Assembly: GCA_947303755.1 (NCBI GenBank)
Contig: CAMYZF010000029.1
Coordinates: forward strand, 1 to 13,367
DNA length: 13,367 nt
Reading direction: 5' to 3'
Source of the DNA: an uncultured Erysipelotrichaceae bacterium
GTDB lineage: Bacteria; Bacillota_I; Bacilli_A; RFN20; CAG-826
Under the pieces are notes generated by a model. The model saw only the letters and a list, made by a program, of their open reading frames with translations, ran no database searches and had not been told where the DNA came from. The position numbers and the translations under genes are program-made. Of the stretch, positions 1-5,296 are shown in pieces (the first letter of the stretch is position 1; the number at the start of each line of letters is the position of its first letter).

Positions 1-428
1 ACCATCGCTCCTAATTCTCCACCAGTTAAAACGTAATCACCAATGGAGAATTGTTCATCAACATAATTGTTAACTCTTTCATCAACTCCTTCATAGTGAC
101 CACATAGCAAAACGATGTCTTCTTTTTTAGATAATTCGATAGCGTTTTGCTGTTTGTATTGTTTTCCTTTTGGTGATAGCAAAATCTTAAAAGAATCTGG
201 CTTTGCAGTGGATTTCAAAGCATCAACGATTGGCTGACACTTCATAATTAAACCTGCACCTCCACCGATAGGAGGGGTGTCGACTCGACCATATTTATCA
301 AGGGTAAAATCGCGAATGTTTTTGATTTCAACTTCGACAACTTTTTTAGCGATTGCACGTTTAATTATTGAGTTGGTTAAAAAACCATCAAACATTTCTG
401 GAAACAACGTAAGAATTGTTATTTTCAT
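1..428 (-). CDS. trmD: tRNA (guanine-N1)-methyltransferase TrmD, partial (C-terminus beyond left edge)
   Basis: TrmD methylates G37 next to the anticodon of tRNAs, using S-adenosylmethionine, and so prevents +1 frameshifting. Reading the minus strand from the ATG at 428-426 gives 142 residues before the window ends. The family is usually about 240 residues, so roughly the last 100 are missing. Visible signatures are the N-terminal MKITILTLFPEMF, the glycine-rich PPIGGGAG near residue 52, CGHYEGVDER near 109-118, and SIGDYVLTGGELGAM at the end. The last two belong to the SPOUT trefoil knot that binds SAM. The start overlaps the rimM stop by 4 nt (ATGA), and a GAGGG lies about 7 nt upstream inside rimM, so translation is probably coupled. 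It is the last visible gene of the rpsP operon. Identity is secure; the gene is cut by the window, not broken. Confidence 0.96.
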   Translation of the reverse strand, partial: MKITILTLFPEMFDGFLTNSIIKRAIAKKVVEVEIKNIRDFTLDKYGRVDTPPIGGGAGLIMKCQPIVDALKSTAKPDSFKILLSPKGKQYKQQNAIELSKKEDIVLLCGHYEGVDERVNNYVDEQFSIGDYVLTGGELGAM

Positions 429-931
429 AGCAAACCCTCAATAAATTTAATCACAATCTTCTTCTCTTCTAGTGAGACAGATAAGACAAATGCTTTAACA
501 AATGGAACAAGAACATCTTTTGGTGAATGCTCAATTCTTAAGGTGGCGTAACTAGTGTATTCTTCTACTTTTTTAACTTTTCCGATTAAGGCACCGTTAT
601 CAAAGTAAACATCCATTCCTTCTAGATCAGAATAGAAGTACACACCTTTTTTTAAAAATGAATTATCTTTTTTTACGAACAATTCTCTCTTGAGAAGCTT
701 TTCAGCTTTTTCAATCGTGTCATAACCTTCAAAAATGAGATTATCACACTCGCCATTTTTGGAATGCTTTACTATAAGTAAATCTTCCTCAATTTCCTTG
801 TTTTCATTTAAAAGAAAAACGTGATTCCCTTTGGAAAACCTGGAATCACGAAAATGAGTGGAAGGGTAAACTTTTACTTCACCTTTTAAACCAATTGTTC
901 GAACTATTGTTCCAACTGTTAAAAATTCCAT
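425..931 (-). CDS. rimM: Ribosome maturation factor RimM
   Basis: RimM binds ribosomal protein S19 and helps the head of the 30S subunit mature. The protein is 168 residues, the usual family length. The N-terminal barrel shows VGTIVRTIGLKGEVKVYP followed by THFRDSRF at residues 6-32, which is the family signature. The C-terminal PRC-barrel half starts near residue 96 (GVYFYSDLEGMDVYF) and includes GKVKKVEEYTSYATL and VLVPFVKAFV. The start lies 2 nt after the khpA stop. Its ribosome binding site is weak (GA-rich sequence at the end of khpA), so it probably depends on translation from upstream. The gene ends in TGA, which overlaps the trmD ATG. The B. subtilis order has ylqD between the KH gene and rimM; it is absent here. 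Confidence 0.96.
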   Translation of the reverse strand: MEFLTVGTIVRTIGLKGEVKVYPSTHFRDSRFSKGNHVFLLNENKEIEEDLLIVKHSKNGECDNLIFEGYDTIEKAEKLLKRELFVKKDNSFLKKGVYFYSDLEGMDVYFDNGALIGKVKKVEEYTSYATLRIEHSPKDVLVPFVKAFVLSVSLEEKKIVIKFIEGLL

Positions 932-933
932 TC

Positions 934-1191
934 TTATTTATCTTCATCAAAGGATTCGAAACTAAGATGAATGTGTTTGTTTTCGTTTTTGCCTGCAACA
1001 GAGATGATTTCTCTAAGTGCAGAGGCAACCATTCCTTTTTTGCCAATGAGTCTTGCGGTATCTTCGCTTTCAGCGACGATGAGTAATTTTACATCTTTTG
1101 GATTGTCGCTTGGAAGCTCACGAACCATAACTGCTTCTGGATTCATCAAGAATGGATCAACGATTGTATGAATGATCTTCTCGTAATCCAT
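934..1191 (-). CDS. khpA: KH-domain RNA-binding protein KhpA (YlqC family)
   Basis: This 85-residue protein is a single KH domain. The RNA-binding GxxG loop is visible as GKKG at residues 50-53 within ARLIGKKGMVASALREI, after the strand VKLLIVAESED. In Streptococcus and related Firmicutes the family (KhpA/YlqC) pairs with KhpB (EloR/Jag), binds many small RNAs and mRNAs, and affects cell elongation. That role is family knowledge and is not shown here. Its position directly after rpsP and before rimM is the classical location in Firmicutes. Its ATG shares one base with the rpsP stop codon (TAATG), which points to translational coupling. The acidic tail (FDEDK) is short. Confidence 0.93.
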   Translation of the reverse strand: MDYEKIIHTIVDPFLMNPEAVMVRELPSDNPKDVKLLIVAESEDTARLIGKKGMVASALREIISVAGKNENKHIHLSFESFDEDK

Positions 1192-1466
1192 TATTTAGAA
1201 GCCTTCTTTGATTCGGCATATTTTTTCATGATGCCTTTTTTGGTGAATAATGTACGAATTGATTCGCTTGGTTGAGCACCTTTAGCAAGCCATTTTAAGG
1301 CTGCTTCTTCGTTGATGTCGGCTTTTTCTTCGCCTAAAGCTGGATCAAAGTAACCGATTTGTTCAACGTAACGGCCATCTCTAGCAAATCTGGAATCTGC
1401 AACGACGACACGATAGATCGCTTCTTTGTGGCGACCAATTCTAGTTAATCTAATTTTGACTGACAT
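1191..1466 (-). CDS. rpsP: 30S ribosomal protein S16
   Basis: S16 is a small-subunit protein that binds 16S rRNA early in 30S assembly. The 91-residue sequence begins MSVKIRLTRIGRHKEAIYRV, followed by VVADSRFARDGRYVEQIGYFDP, which is diagnostic for the family. The basic tail (KKGIMKKYAESKKASK) is typical of Firmicutes S16. The start at 1466 is preceded by AAGGAG (1474-1479) at good spacing. The gene is first in the minus-strand operon rpsP-khpA-rimM-trmD, under the promoter at 1493-1520, with a leader of only about 20 nt. Confidence 0.98.
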   Translation of the reverse strand: MSVKIRLTRIGRHKEAIYRVVVADSRFARDGRYVEQIGYFDPALGEEKADINEEAALKWLAKGAQPSESIRTLFTKKGIMKKYAESKKASK

Positions 1467-1492
1467 ATAAAATCTCCTTTTTTGTCGTGTCT

Positions 1493-1520
1493 ATTATAAC
1501 TTGTTATATAGATGTGTCAA
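1493..1520 (-). promoter_or_regulatory. Sigma-A-type promoter of the rpsP operon
   Basis: On the minus strand, TTGACA (1520-1515) and TATAAT (1498-1493) are both perfect consensus hexamers, separated by 16 bases. The predicted transcription start, near 1486, gives a leader of about 20 nt that contains only the AAGGAG ribosome binding site. There is therefore no room for a large autoregulatory RNA ahead of rpsP. Confidence 0.85.
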
Positions 1521-1554
1521 GTACTTTTACTTTACAGGGTGCTTAATATTTTGT

Positions 1555-1583
1555 TTGCATCCTATATATAGATTTGATAATAT
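1555..1583 (+). promoter_or_regulatory. Probable promoter of rplS (extended -10)
   Basis: TTGCAT (1555-1560, 3 of 6 matches to TTGACA) is separated by 17 bases from TAATAT (1578-1583). A TG one base upstream of the -10 hexamer gives an extended -10, TGaTAATAT. An overlapping hexamer GATAAT (1576-1581) is an alternative -10. The promoter points away from the rpsP promoter, and the two -35 boxes are about 34 bases apart. The start would lie near 1590, giving a leader of about 90 nt. Confidence 0.6.
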
Positions 1584-1590
1584 CTTTGTT

Positions 1591-1660
1591 GCGAGTTTTA
1601 AAACTCGCTTAGGACGTCCCGCTTTCAAGTCATGATATGAACGTACCGAGTAAATACTTG
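1591..1660 (+). promoter_or_regulatory. Hairpin-rich rplS leader, possible L19 autoregulatory element
   Basis: The leader between the rplS promoter and its ribosome binding site holds three possible pairings. One is the perfect 18-nt inverted repeat GCGAGTTTTAAAACTCGC (1591-1608). The second is the short palindrome GGACGTCC (1612-1619). The third is CAAGT (1626-1630) pairing with ACTTG (1656-1660) just before the AAGGAGG. Bacilli are known to carry an L19-responsive leader ahead of rplS, so autoregulation by L19 is plausible. Whether these stems match that known fold was not tested. Confidence 0.5.
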
Positions 1661-1664
1661 TAAG

Positions 1665-1671
1665 AAGGAGG
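1665..1671 (+). promoter_or_regulatory. Strong ribosome binding site of rplS
   Basis: AAGGAGG lies 7 nt before the rplS ATG at 1679 and fixes that start. It is a near-perfect complement to the 16S rRNA 3' end and contrasts with the weak or absent sites before lepB, topA and trmFO. Confidence 0.85.
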
Positions 1672-1678
1672 AAAAGAC

Positions 1679-2026
1679 ATGAACACAAACATCGTTAACG
1701 AAGTTACTGCACGTCAATTAAAGAAAGATGTCCCAGATTTCTCTTCTGGTGATACTGTCAAAGTTTACGTCAGAATTATCGAAAATAACAAAGAACGTAT
1801 CCAAGTCTTCCAAGGCGTCGTTATGCAACGCCGCGGCTCCGGTGTCAGCGAAACCTTCACTGTTAGAAAAATATCTTCAGGTGTCGGTGTCGAAAGAACC
1901 TTCCCAGTTAATTCACCAGTTCTCGCTAAGATTGAACTCGTGAAACGTGGTAAAGTTCGTCGTAGTAGAATTACCTATTTACGCAAACGTTCTGGCAAAG
2001 CCGCTCGTATTAAAGAAGTTCTTTAA
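1679..2026 (+). CDS. rplS: 50S ribosomal protein L19
   Basis: L19 lies at the interface of the 30S and 50S subunits and contributes to an intersubunit bridge. The 115-residue protein is the normal family length and shows the signatures DFSSGDTVKVYVRI, ERIQVFQGVVMQRRGSG, VGVERTFPVNSP and the basic C-terminus VRRSRITYLRKRSGKAARI. In B. subtilis-type genomes rplS follows trmD on the same strand. Here it is transcribed divergently from rpsP-trmD, with its own promoter, leader and terminator. The ATG at 1679 is supported by the strong AAGGAGG. Identity is secure. Confidence 0.98.
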   Translation: MNTNIVNEVTARQLKKDVPDFSSGDTVKVYVRIIENNKERIQVFQGVVMQRRGSGVSETFTVRKISSGVGVERTFPVNSPVLAKIELVKRGKVRRSRITYLRKRSGKAARIKEVL

Positions 2027-2045
2027 TAAAGAGATGATAAAGATT

Positions 2046-2070
2046 AAACCTGTTAACGCAGGTTTTTTCT
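2046..2070 (+). terminator. Intrinsic terminator of rplS
   Basis: AAACCTG (2046-2052) pairs with CAGGTTT (2059-2065) around a 6-nt loop, and the run of T (2063-2068) follows directly. It lies 20 nt after the rplS stop, so rplS is probably a single-gene transcript. Confidence 0.85.
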
Positions 2071-2096
2071 TTGTCTAAATAGAACAAAAATAAAAC

Positions 2097-2124
2097 TTTA
2101 GTTTTGTGATATTTCTAATATAAT
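2097..2124 (+). promoter_or_regulatory. Promoter of lepB, very close to the start codon
   Basis: TATAAT (2119-2124) is a perfect -10 hexamer. The best -35 at 16-base spacing is only TTTAGT (2097-2102), a weak match. The lepB ATG lies 9 bases after the -10, so the predicted transcript starts within about 2 nt of the start codon. No ribosome binding site precedes it. Confidence 0.6.
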
Positions 2125-2132
2125 TAGTGTGT

Positions 2133-2870
2133 ATGAAAGAAGAGAAAGAGAAAAAACCATTAACCCCTTTTAAGGCCTTTATGGACAAGTTCCTTTTTTC
2201 TTCGTACATAGTCGCACTTGTTCTAGCACTATGCTTCTCAGCTTTTGTCTTATTCCAAAAGAACTATTTTGAAGTTTTCTGGGTTAACGGACAATCGATG
2301 TGGCCAACACTCAACAGTGAAACCAAAACAGCAGACGGCATTCCGTTTAACGAAAACAAATTATCGATGGATGGAGCAACTGGTGTTGACCTTGTTATAA
2401 GCGATCCACACGATAATGTTATCGATAAGATTAAACGTTTTGACATCATTGTTTGCAAATATAGAAGCTCTAGTGAATCGGATAAGATCAAACGTGTTAT
2501 CGCTCTTCCGGGAGAAACATTCTATATAGAATCCGCTCCAGTAAACACTGAGTCTAATGGGGCGCTTTATGTCTTAAACGATAAGACAGGCACCTTTGAA
2601 TATATCGAGCAACCAGTCAAAAAAGAATATATTACTCGTGCTGACTATCCAAACTATTCAACTCCAACAACTTTAGGAGAAAACGAATACTTTGTCATGG
2701 GCGATAACAGACTTTATTCTGGAGACTCTAGAACAAATGGACCAGTCAAACGTGACAACATTCAAGGTAAAGCAATTGCCTTAGTCGCGAGATGTAAAGT
2801 TGTTTATAACATCGATGCTGGTGAGTACGAAAATATCGATATCAACTATATGTGGCCGAGGTTCTTCTAA
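2133..2870 (+). CDS. lepB: Signal peptidase I
   Basis: This membrane-anchored serine protease cleaves signal peptides from exported proteins at the outer face of the membrane. The 245-residue product (from the ATG at 2133) has a basic N-terminal segment and one transmembrane helix at about residues 22-42. It carries all conserved boxes: NGQSMWPTL with nucleophile Ser55, KIKRVIALPGE with general-base Lys120, and VMGDNRLYSGDSR near residues 188-200. An insertion of about 30 residues after Ser55 makes it somewhat longer than B. subtilis SipS. A GTG at 2127 could start two codons earlier, but it lies too close to the -10 to be transcribed, so the ATG is chosen. The stop shares one base with the rbgA ATG (TAATG). 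A likely substrate nearby is the secreted protein at 9655-12186. Confidence 0.95.
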   Translation: MKEEKEKKPLTPFKAFMDKFLFSSYIVALVLALCFSAFVLFQKNYFEVFWVNGQSMWPTLNSETKTADGIPFNENKLSMDGATGVDLVISDPHDNVIDKIKRFDIIVCKYRSSSESDKIKRVIALPGETFYIESAPVNTESNGALYVLNDKTGTFEYIEQPVKKEYITRADYPNYSTPTTLGENEYFVMGDNRLYSGDSRTNGPVKRDNIQGKAIALVARCKVVYNIDAGEYENIDINYMWPRFF

Positions 2871-3712
2871 TGAAAGAAATCCATTGGTATCCGGGCCACA
2901 TGAAAAAGGCTCAAAATGACATTGTTGAGCGAGTTAAAATTGTCGATCTTGTCATTGAACTATTAGATGCGAGAATTCCTCTTTCGAGCCGCAATCCTCT
3001 ACTTTTTGAATTAACCAAAAATAAGAAAAGATTAGTTGTATTAACTAAGAACGATTTGGCGGATACAAAAATTACTGCGAAATGGATTAAATGTTTTAAA
3101 GAGCAAGGTTTTGCTTCGATTTTTGCAGATTTAAACAAAACTAGCGATATTCGAAATATCATTAAGACCGCTGAATCTTTAGCCAGCGAAAGAAATGAAA
3201 AATTACTTTCAAAAGGAATGAAAGTGCAACCAATTAGAGCGATGGTAATCGGCATTCCTAACGTTGGAAAATCCACTTTGATCAATAAGATTGCTAAACG
3301 CAACGCTACTAGTGTGGAAAATAAACCAGGCCATACCAAGGCGCAGCAGTGGATCAAAGTCAGTGATAAATTCCAGTTACTAGACACTCCTGGAATTCTT
3401 CCTTCAAATTATGAAGATAAAAAGAAAGCTTTGAATCTCGCGATTGTTGGCTCGATCAATGAAGAGATACTTCCGTTAGAAGAAATCGCCGATTATTGTC
3501 TAGGTTACTTAAGTAAAAATTATAAAGAGCTTTTGTTAGCTAGATTCTCATACCTTGATTTAAGTGCTTCAAACGAATCCATTTTTGAAAATATCGCCAA
3601 TAAAAGGGGTTATTTCGTCAAGGGTGGATTAGACACATACAAAGCTCGTAAAGTCTTCTTAAACGAATTAAAAAACGGTATTTTAGGACAAATTAGTTTT
3701 GAAACAATCTAA
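2870..3712 (+). CDS. rbgA: Ribosome biogenesis GTPase RbgA (YlqF)
   Basis: RbgA is needed for late maturation of the 50S subunit. The 280-residue protein shows the circularly permuted GTPase order. The start WYPGHMKKA is followed by the G4-type motif TKND at 59-62, then the P-loop GIPNVGKS at 128-135, a G2 threonine in PGHTK near 156, and G3 DTPG at 172-175. The G4 motif has Thr in place of the usual Asn of NKxD. The ATG at 2870 is preceded by GAGG (2858-2861) at 8-nt spacing and overlaps the lepB stop by one base. A GTG at 2852 in the same frame has no comparable support and would lie deep inside lepB. The gene is the middle member of lepB-rbgA-rnhB, and rnhB also follows ylqF in B. subtilis. 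Confidence 0.95.
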   Translation: MKEIHWYPGHMKKAQNDIVERVKIVDLVIELLDARIPLSSRNPLLFELTKNKKRLVVLTKNDLADTKITAKWIKCFKEQGFASIFADLNKTSDIRNIIKTAESLASERNEKLLSKGMKVQPIRAMVIGIPNVGKSTLINKIAKRNATSVENKPGHTKAQQWIKVSDKFQLLDTPGILPSNYEDKKKALNLAIVGSINEEILPLEEIADYCLGYLSKNYKELLLARFSYLDLSASNESIFENIANKRGYFVKGGLDTYKARKVFLNELKNGILGQISFETI

Positions 3713-4346
3713 AGGTTTAACATATCAAGAACAGTTCTATTCCGATAAAGTCAAACTTATTGTCGGAGTAGATGAAGCGGGTAGAGGGCCACTTGCTGGA
3801 CCAGTTGTTGCAGCGGCAGTTATCTTTTCGCGCGCGTATATAAATAAAGAAATAAATGATTCAAAACAGATTTCTGAAAAGAAACGAAAAGAGTTATTTG
3901 AAATCATTAAAAAAGACGCTTTGGCATATGGTGTAGGAATTGTAGATGCTGAGACAATTGATAAAATCAATATCTATGAAGCCACCAAAGTCGCAATGAA
4001 AGAAGCTATCAAAAATCTTAATCATGATTATGATCTAATTCTCACTGACGCGATGAAGTTAGAAAATCAAAAGGTTGAAGTTATAGATATTATTAAAGGT
4101 GATGCGAAGGCTCTTCCAATCGCAGCCGCCTCCATTATCGCGAAAGTTACTAGAGATGAAATGTTAAATGAACTTGGAAAACAATATCCTGAATACGGAT
4201 TTGAAGTTCATAAAGGTTATGGCACCAAGAAACATTTAGAAGCCTTAGAAAAATATGGGCCTATAAAAAAGATTCATCGCCTCTCATACAAGCCCGTATA
4301 TAGAAGTCAGATGAAGCAGATGAATTTGTTCGATTTCAAAGATTAA
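3699..4346 (+). CDS. rnhB: Ribonuclease HII
   Basis: RNase HII cuts RNA in RNA-DNA hybrids and starts removal of single ribonucleotides from DNA. The 215-residue product shows VGVDEAGRGPLAGPVVAAAV with catalytic Asp25-Glu26, LTDAM with Asp117, and KGDAKALPIAAASIIAKVTRDE with Asp135, so the four-acid metal site is complete. The start is a TTG at 3699, inside the last codons of rbgA (14-nt overlap). It is preceded by AGGA (3685-3688) at 10-nt spacing. No ATG occurs between it and the first catalytic motif, so this start or another non-ATG start must be used. It ends shortly before a terminator. Confidence 0.95.
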   Translation: MKQSKGLTYQEQFYSDKVKLIVGVDEAGRGPLAGPVVAAAVIFSRAYINKEINDSKQISEKKRKELFEIIKKDALAYGVGIVDAETIDKINIYEATKVAMKEAIKNLNHDYDLILTDAMKLENQKVEVIDIIKGDAKALPIAAASIIAKVTRDEMLNELGKQYPEYGFEVHKGYGTKKHLEALEKYGPIKKIHRLSYKPVYRSQMKQMNLFDFKD

Positions 4347-4347
4347 G

Positions 4348-4372
4348 AAGATGAGCGAATTCATCTTTTTTT
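4348..4372 (+). terminator. Intrinsic terminator of lepB-rbgA-rnhB
   Basis: AAGATGA (4348-4354) pairs with TCATCTT (4361-4367), closed by a further G-T pair around a CGAA loop, and a T run continues to 4372. The stem begins 2 nt after the rnhB stop. Confidence 0.8.
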
Positions 4373-4417
4373 ATAAATTTCGCATTTTTTTCGTTTTCGC
4401 TCCGTAATAAGTATAGT

Positions 4418-4422
4418 GGAGG
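4418..4422 (+). promoter_or_regulatory. Ribosome binding site that fixes the dprA start
   Basis: GGAGG lies 8 nt before the ATG at 4431. It rules out an in-frame GTG at 4416, which overlaps the site itself. A TATAGT hexamer at 4412-4417 resembles a -10 box. Transcription from it would begin after the GGAGG, so either the true promoter is farther upstream (TATAAA at 4372-4377 is a candidate) or the GGAGG is not used. Confidence 0.65.
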
Positions 4423-4430
4423 ACGAAAAT

Positions 4431-5219
4431 ATGAAACCTAGAGAACATCTGATTTATTTAGCTCTTAAATTTAATGGTGACTATCGAAGAATCATGGAAA
4501 CCATTCATAATAAGGACTATGTTATTGAAGACGAAGAACTTCCACCCATTCATTCCGAAGTCATGACATTTTTAGATGACGACTATCCAGAAGAGTTTAA
4601 AAAACAACCACAACCACCTCTGGTCTTATTTTATAAAGGAGATATTTCCTTAATTAAAAATAGGAAAAACAATCTAGCAGTTATCGGCACTAGAAAGCCT
4701 ACGACGTATGGACTATATGCAACGGAAAAGATTGTAAAAGAAGTCGGAAAAAACGTCGTTATCGTCTCGGGACTCGCGAAAGGTATAGATAGGTGCGCAC
4801 ACGAATGCGCTTTAAATAAACAAAATAAAACAATCGCCGTCTTGGGATGCGGAATCAATGTTTGCTATCCTGAAGAAAACAAAGATATTTATGAAAGAAT
4901 CGCCAATGAAGGATTATTAATTTCTGAATATCCAAATTTAACCCCACCGATTCCTGAACATTTTCCTTTTAGAAATAGATTGATCACATTATTTTCAAAT
5001 GTCTTGTTAATTACACAAGCGTATGCGCGCTCAGGGACGTCAATCACAGCGAACTGGGCTTTAGCACAAAACAAAGATGTCTTATGTGTCCCGTATCCTT
5101 TATATAGTTATTCTTTATGTAATGAACTAATTCAACATGGTGCAGCTCTTGTGACAAATGGGCAAGATGTTTTGTTATGTATGGGCATTGAAAAAGATGA
5201 ACCGATATTTGAAAATTGA
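4431..5219 (+). CDS. dprA: DNA-processing protein DprA (Smf)
   Basis: DprA loads RecA on incoming single-stranded DNA during natural transformation, and the family is also kept in many non-competent bacteria. The 262-residue protein has a short N-terminal region and a Rossmann-like core: AVIGTRKPTTYG at 83-94, VSGLAKGIDRCAHE at 112-125, AVLGCGINVCYPEEN at 136-150, LISEYP near 163 and FPFRNRLI at 178-185. The segment usually read as VEA..SGSLITA is here TQAYARSGTSITANWAL, with Gln instead of the usual Glu. It ends soon after the core, so the C-terminal winged-helix domain of longer DprA proteins is absent. In B. subtilis, dprA (smf) also directly precedes topA. The stop is TGA. No clear terminator lies between dprA and topA. 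Confidence 0.93.
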   Translation: MKPREHLIYLALKFNGDYRRIMETIHNKDYVIEDEELPPIHSEVMTFLDDDYPEEFKKQPQPPLVLFYKGDISLIKNRKNNLAVIGTRKPTTYGLYATEKIVKEVGKNVVIVSGLAKGIDRCAHECALNKQNKTIAVLGCGINVCYPEENKDIYERIANEGLLISEYPNLTPPIPEHFPFRNRLITLFSNVLLITQAYARSGTSITANWALAQNKDVLCVPYPLYSYSLCNELIQHGAALVTNGQDVLLCMGIEKDEPIFEN

Positions 5220-5256
5220 AAAATATTTAAAGTATATCTTTAAGCAAAAAAGTGTT

Positions 5257-5285
5257 TTGACAAGACCAAATTTGATGACTATATT
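5257..5285 (+). promoter_or_regulatory. Strong promoter of topA with almost no leader
   Basis: TTGACA (5257-5262, perfect) and TATATT (5280-5285, 5 of 6) are separated by 17 bases. The predicted start, near 5292, is about 5 nt before the topA ATG at 5297. There is no room for a ribosome binding site, so the transcript should be leaderless or nearly so. Confidence 0.8.
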
Positions 5286-5296
5286 ATTTGTCGCTT

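Noticed and set aside
1562..1571. CTATATATAG palindrome in the divergent promoter region as an operator or dif-like site
   Set aside because: It is a simple TA repeat lying in the spacer of the rplS promoter, with no resemblance to a 28-bp dif site.
2127..2132. GTG start for lepB two codons before the ATG
   Set aside because: It is only 3 bases after the TATAAT hexamer and would not be in the transcript.
2911..3387. 158-codon open frame on the minus strand inside rbgA
   Set aside because: It lies fully opposite the GTPase motifs of rbgA, has no ribosome binding site, and its translation resembles no family; it is a shadow of the real gene.
425..5219. TGA read as tryptophan, as in many Mollicutes
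   Set aside because: Conserved tryptophans in LepB, TopA, XerC-neighbour genes and S2 use TGG, and TGA ends rimM and dprA at the expected protein ends. The evidence is modest, since TAA follows each TGA within a few codons.
5227..5243. TTAAAG/CTTTAA hairpin as a dprA terminator
   Set aside because: It is only 6 bp of mainly A-T pairs and is followed by A rather than T residues, so it would not terminate on the plus strand.
5288..5296. Upstream TTG start for topA
   Set aside because: It lies 3 bases after the -10 box, before the predicted transcription start. Homologs begin at the ATG at 5297.
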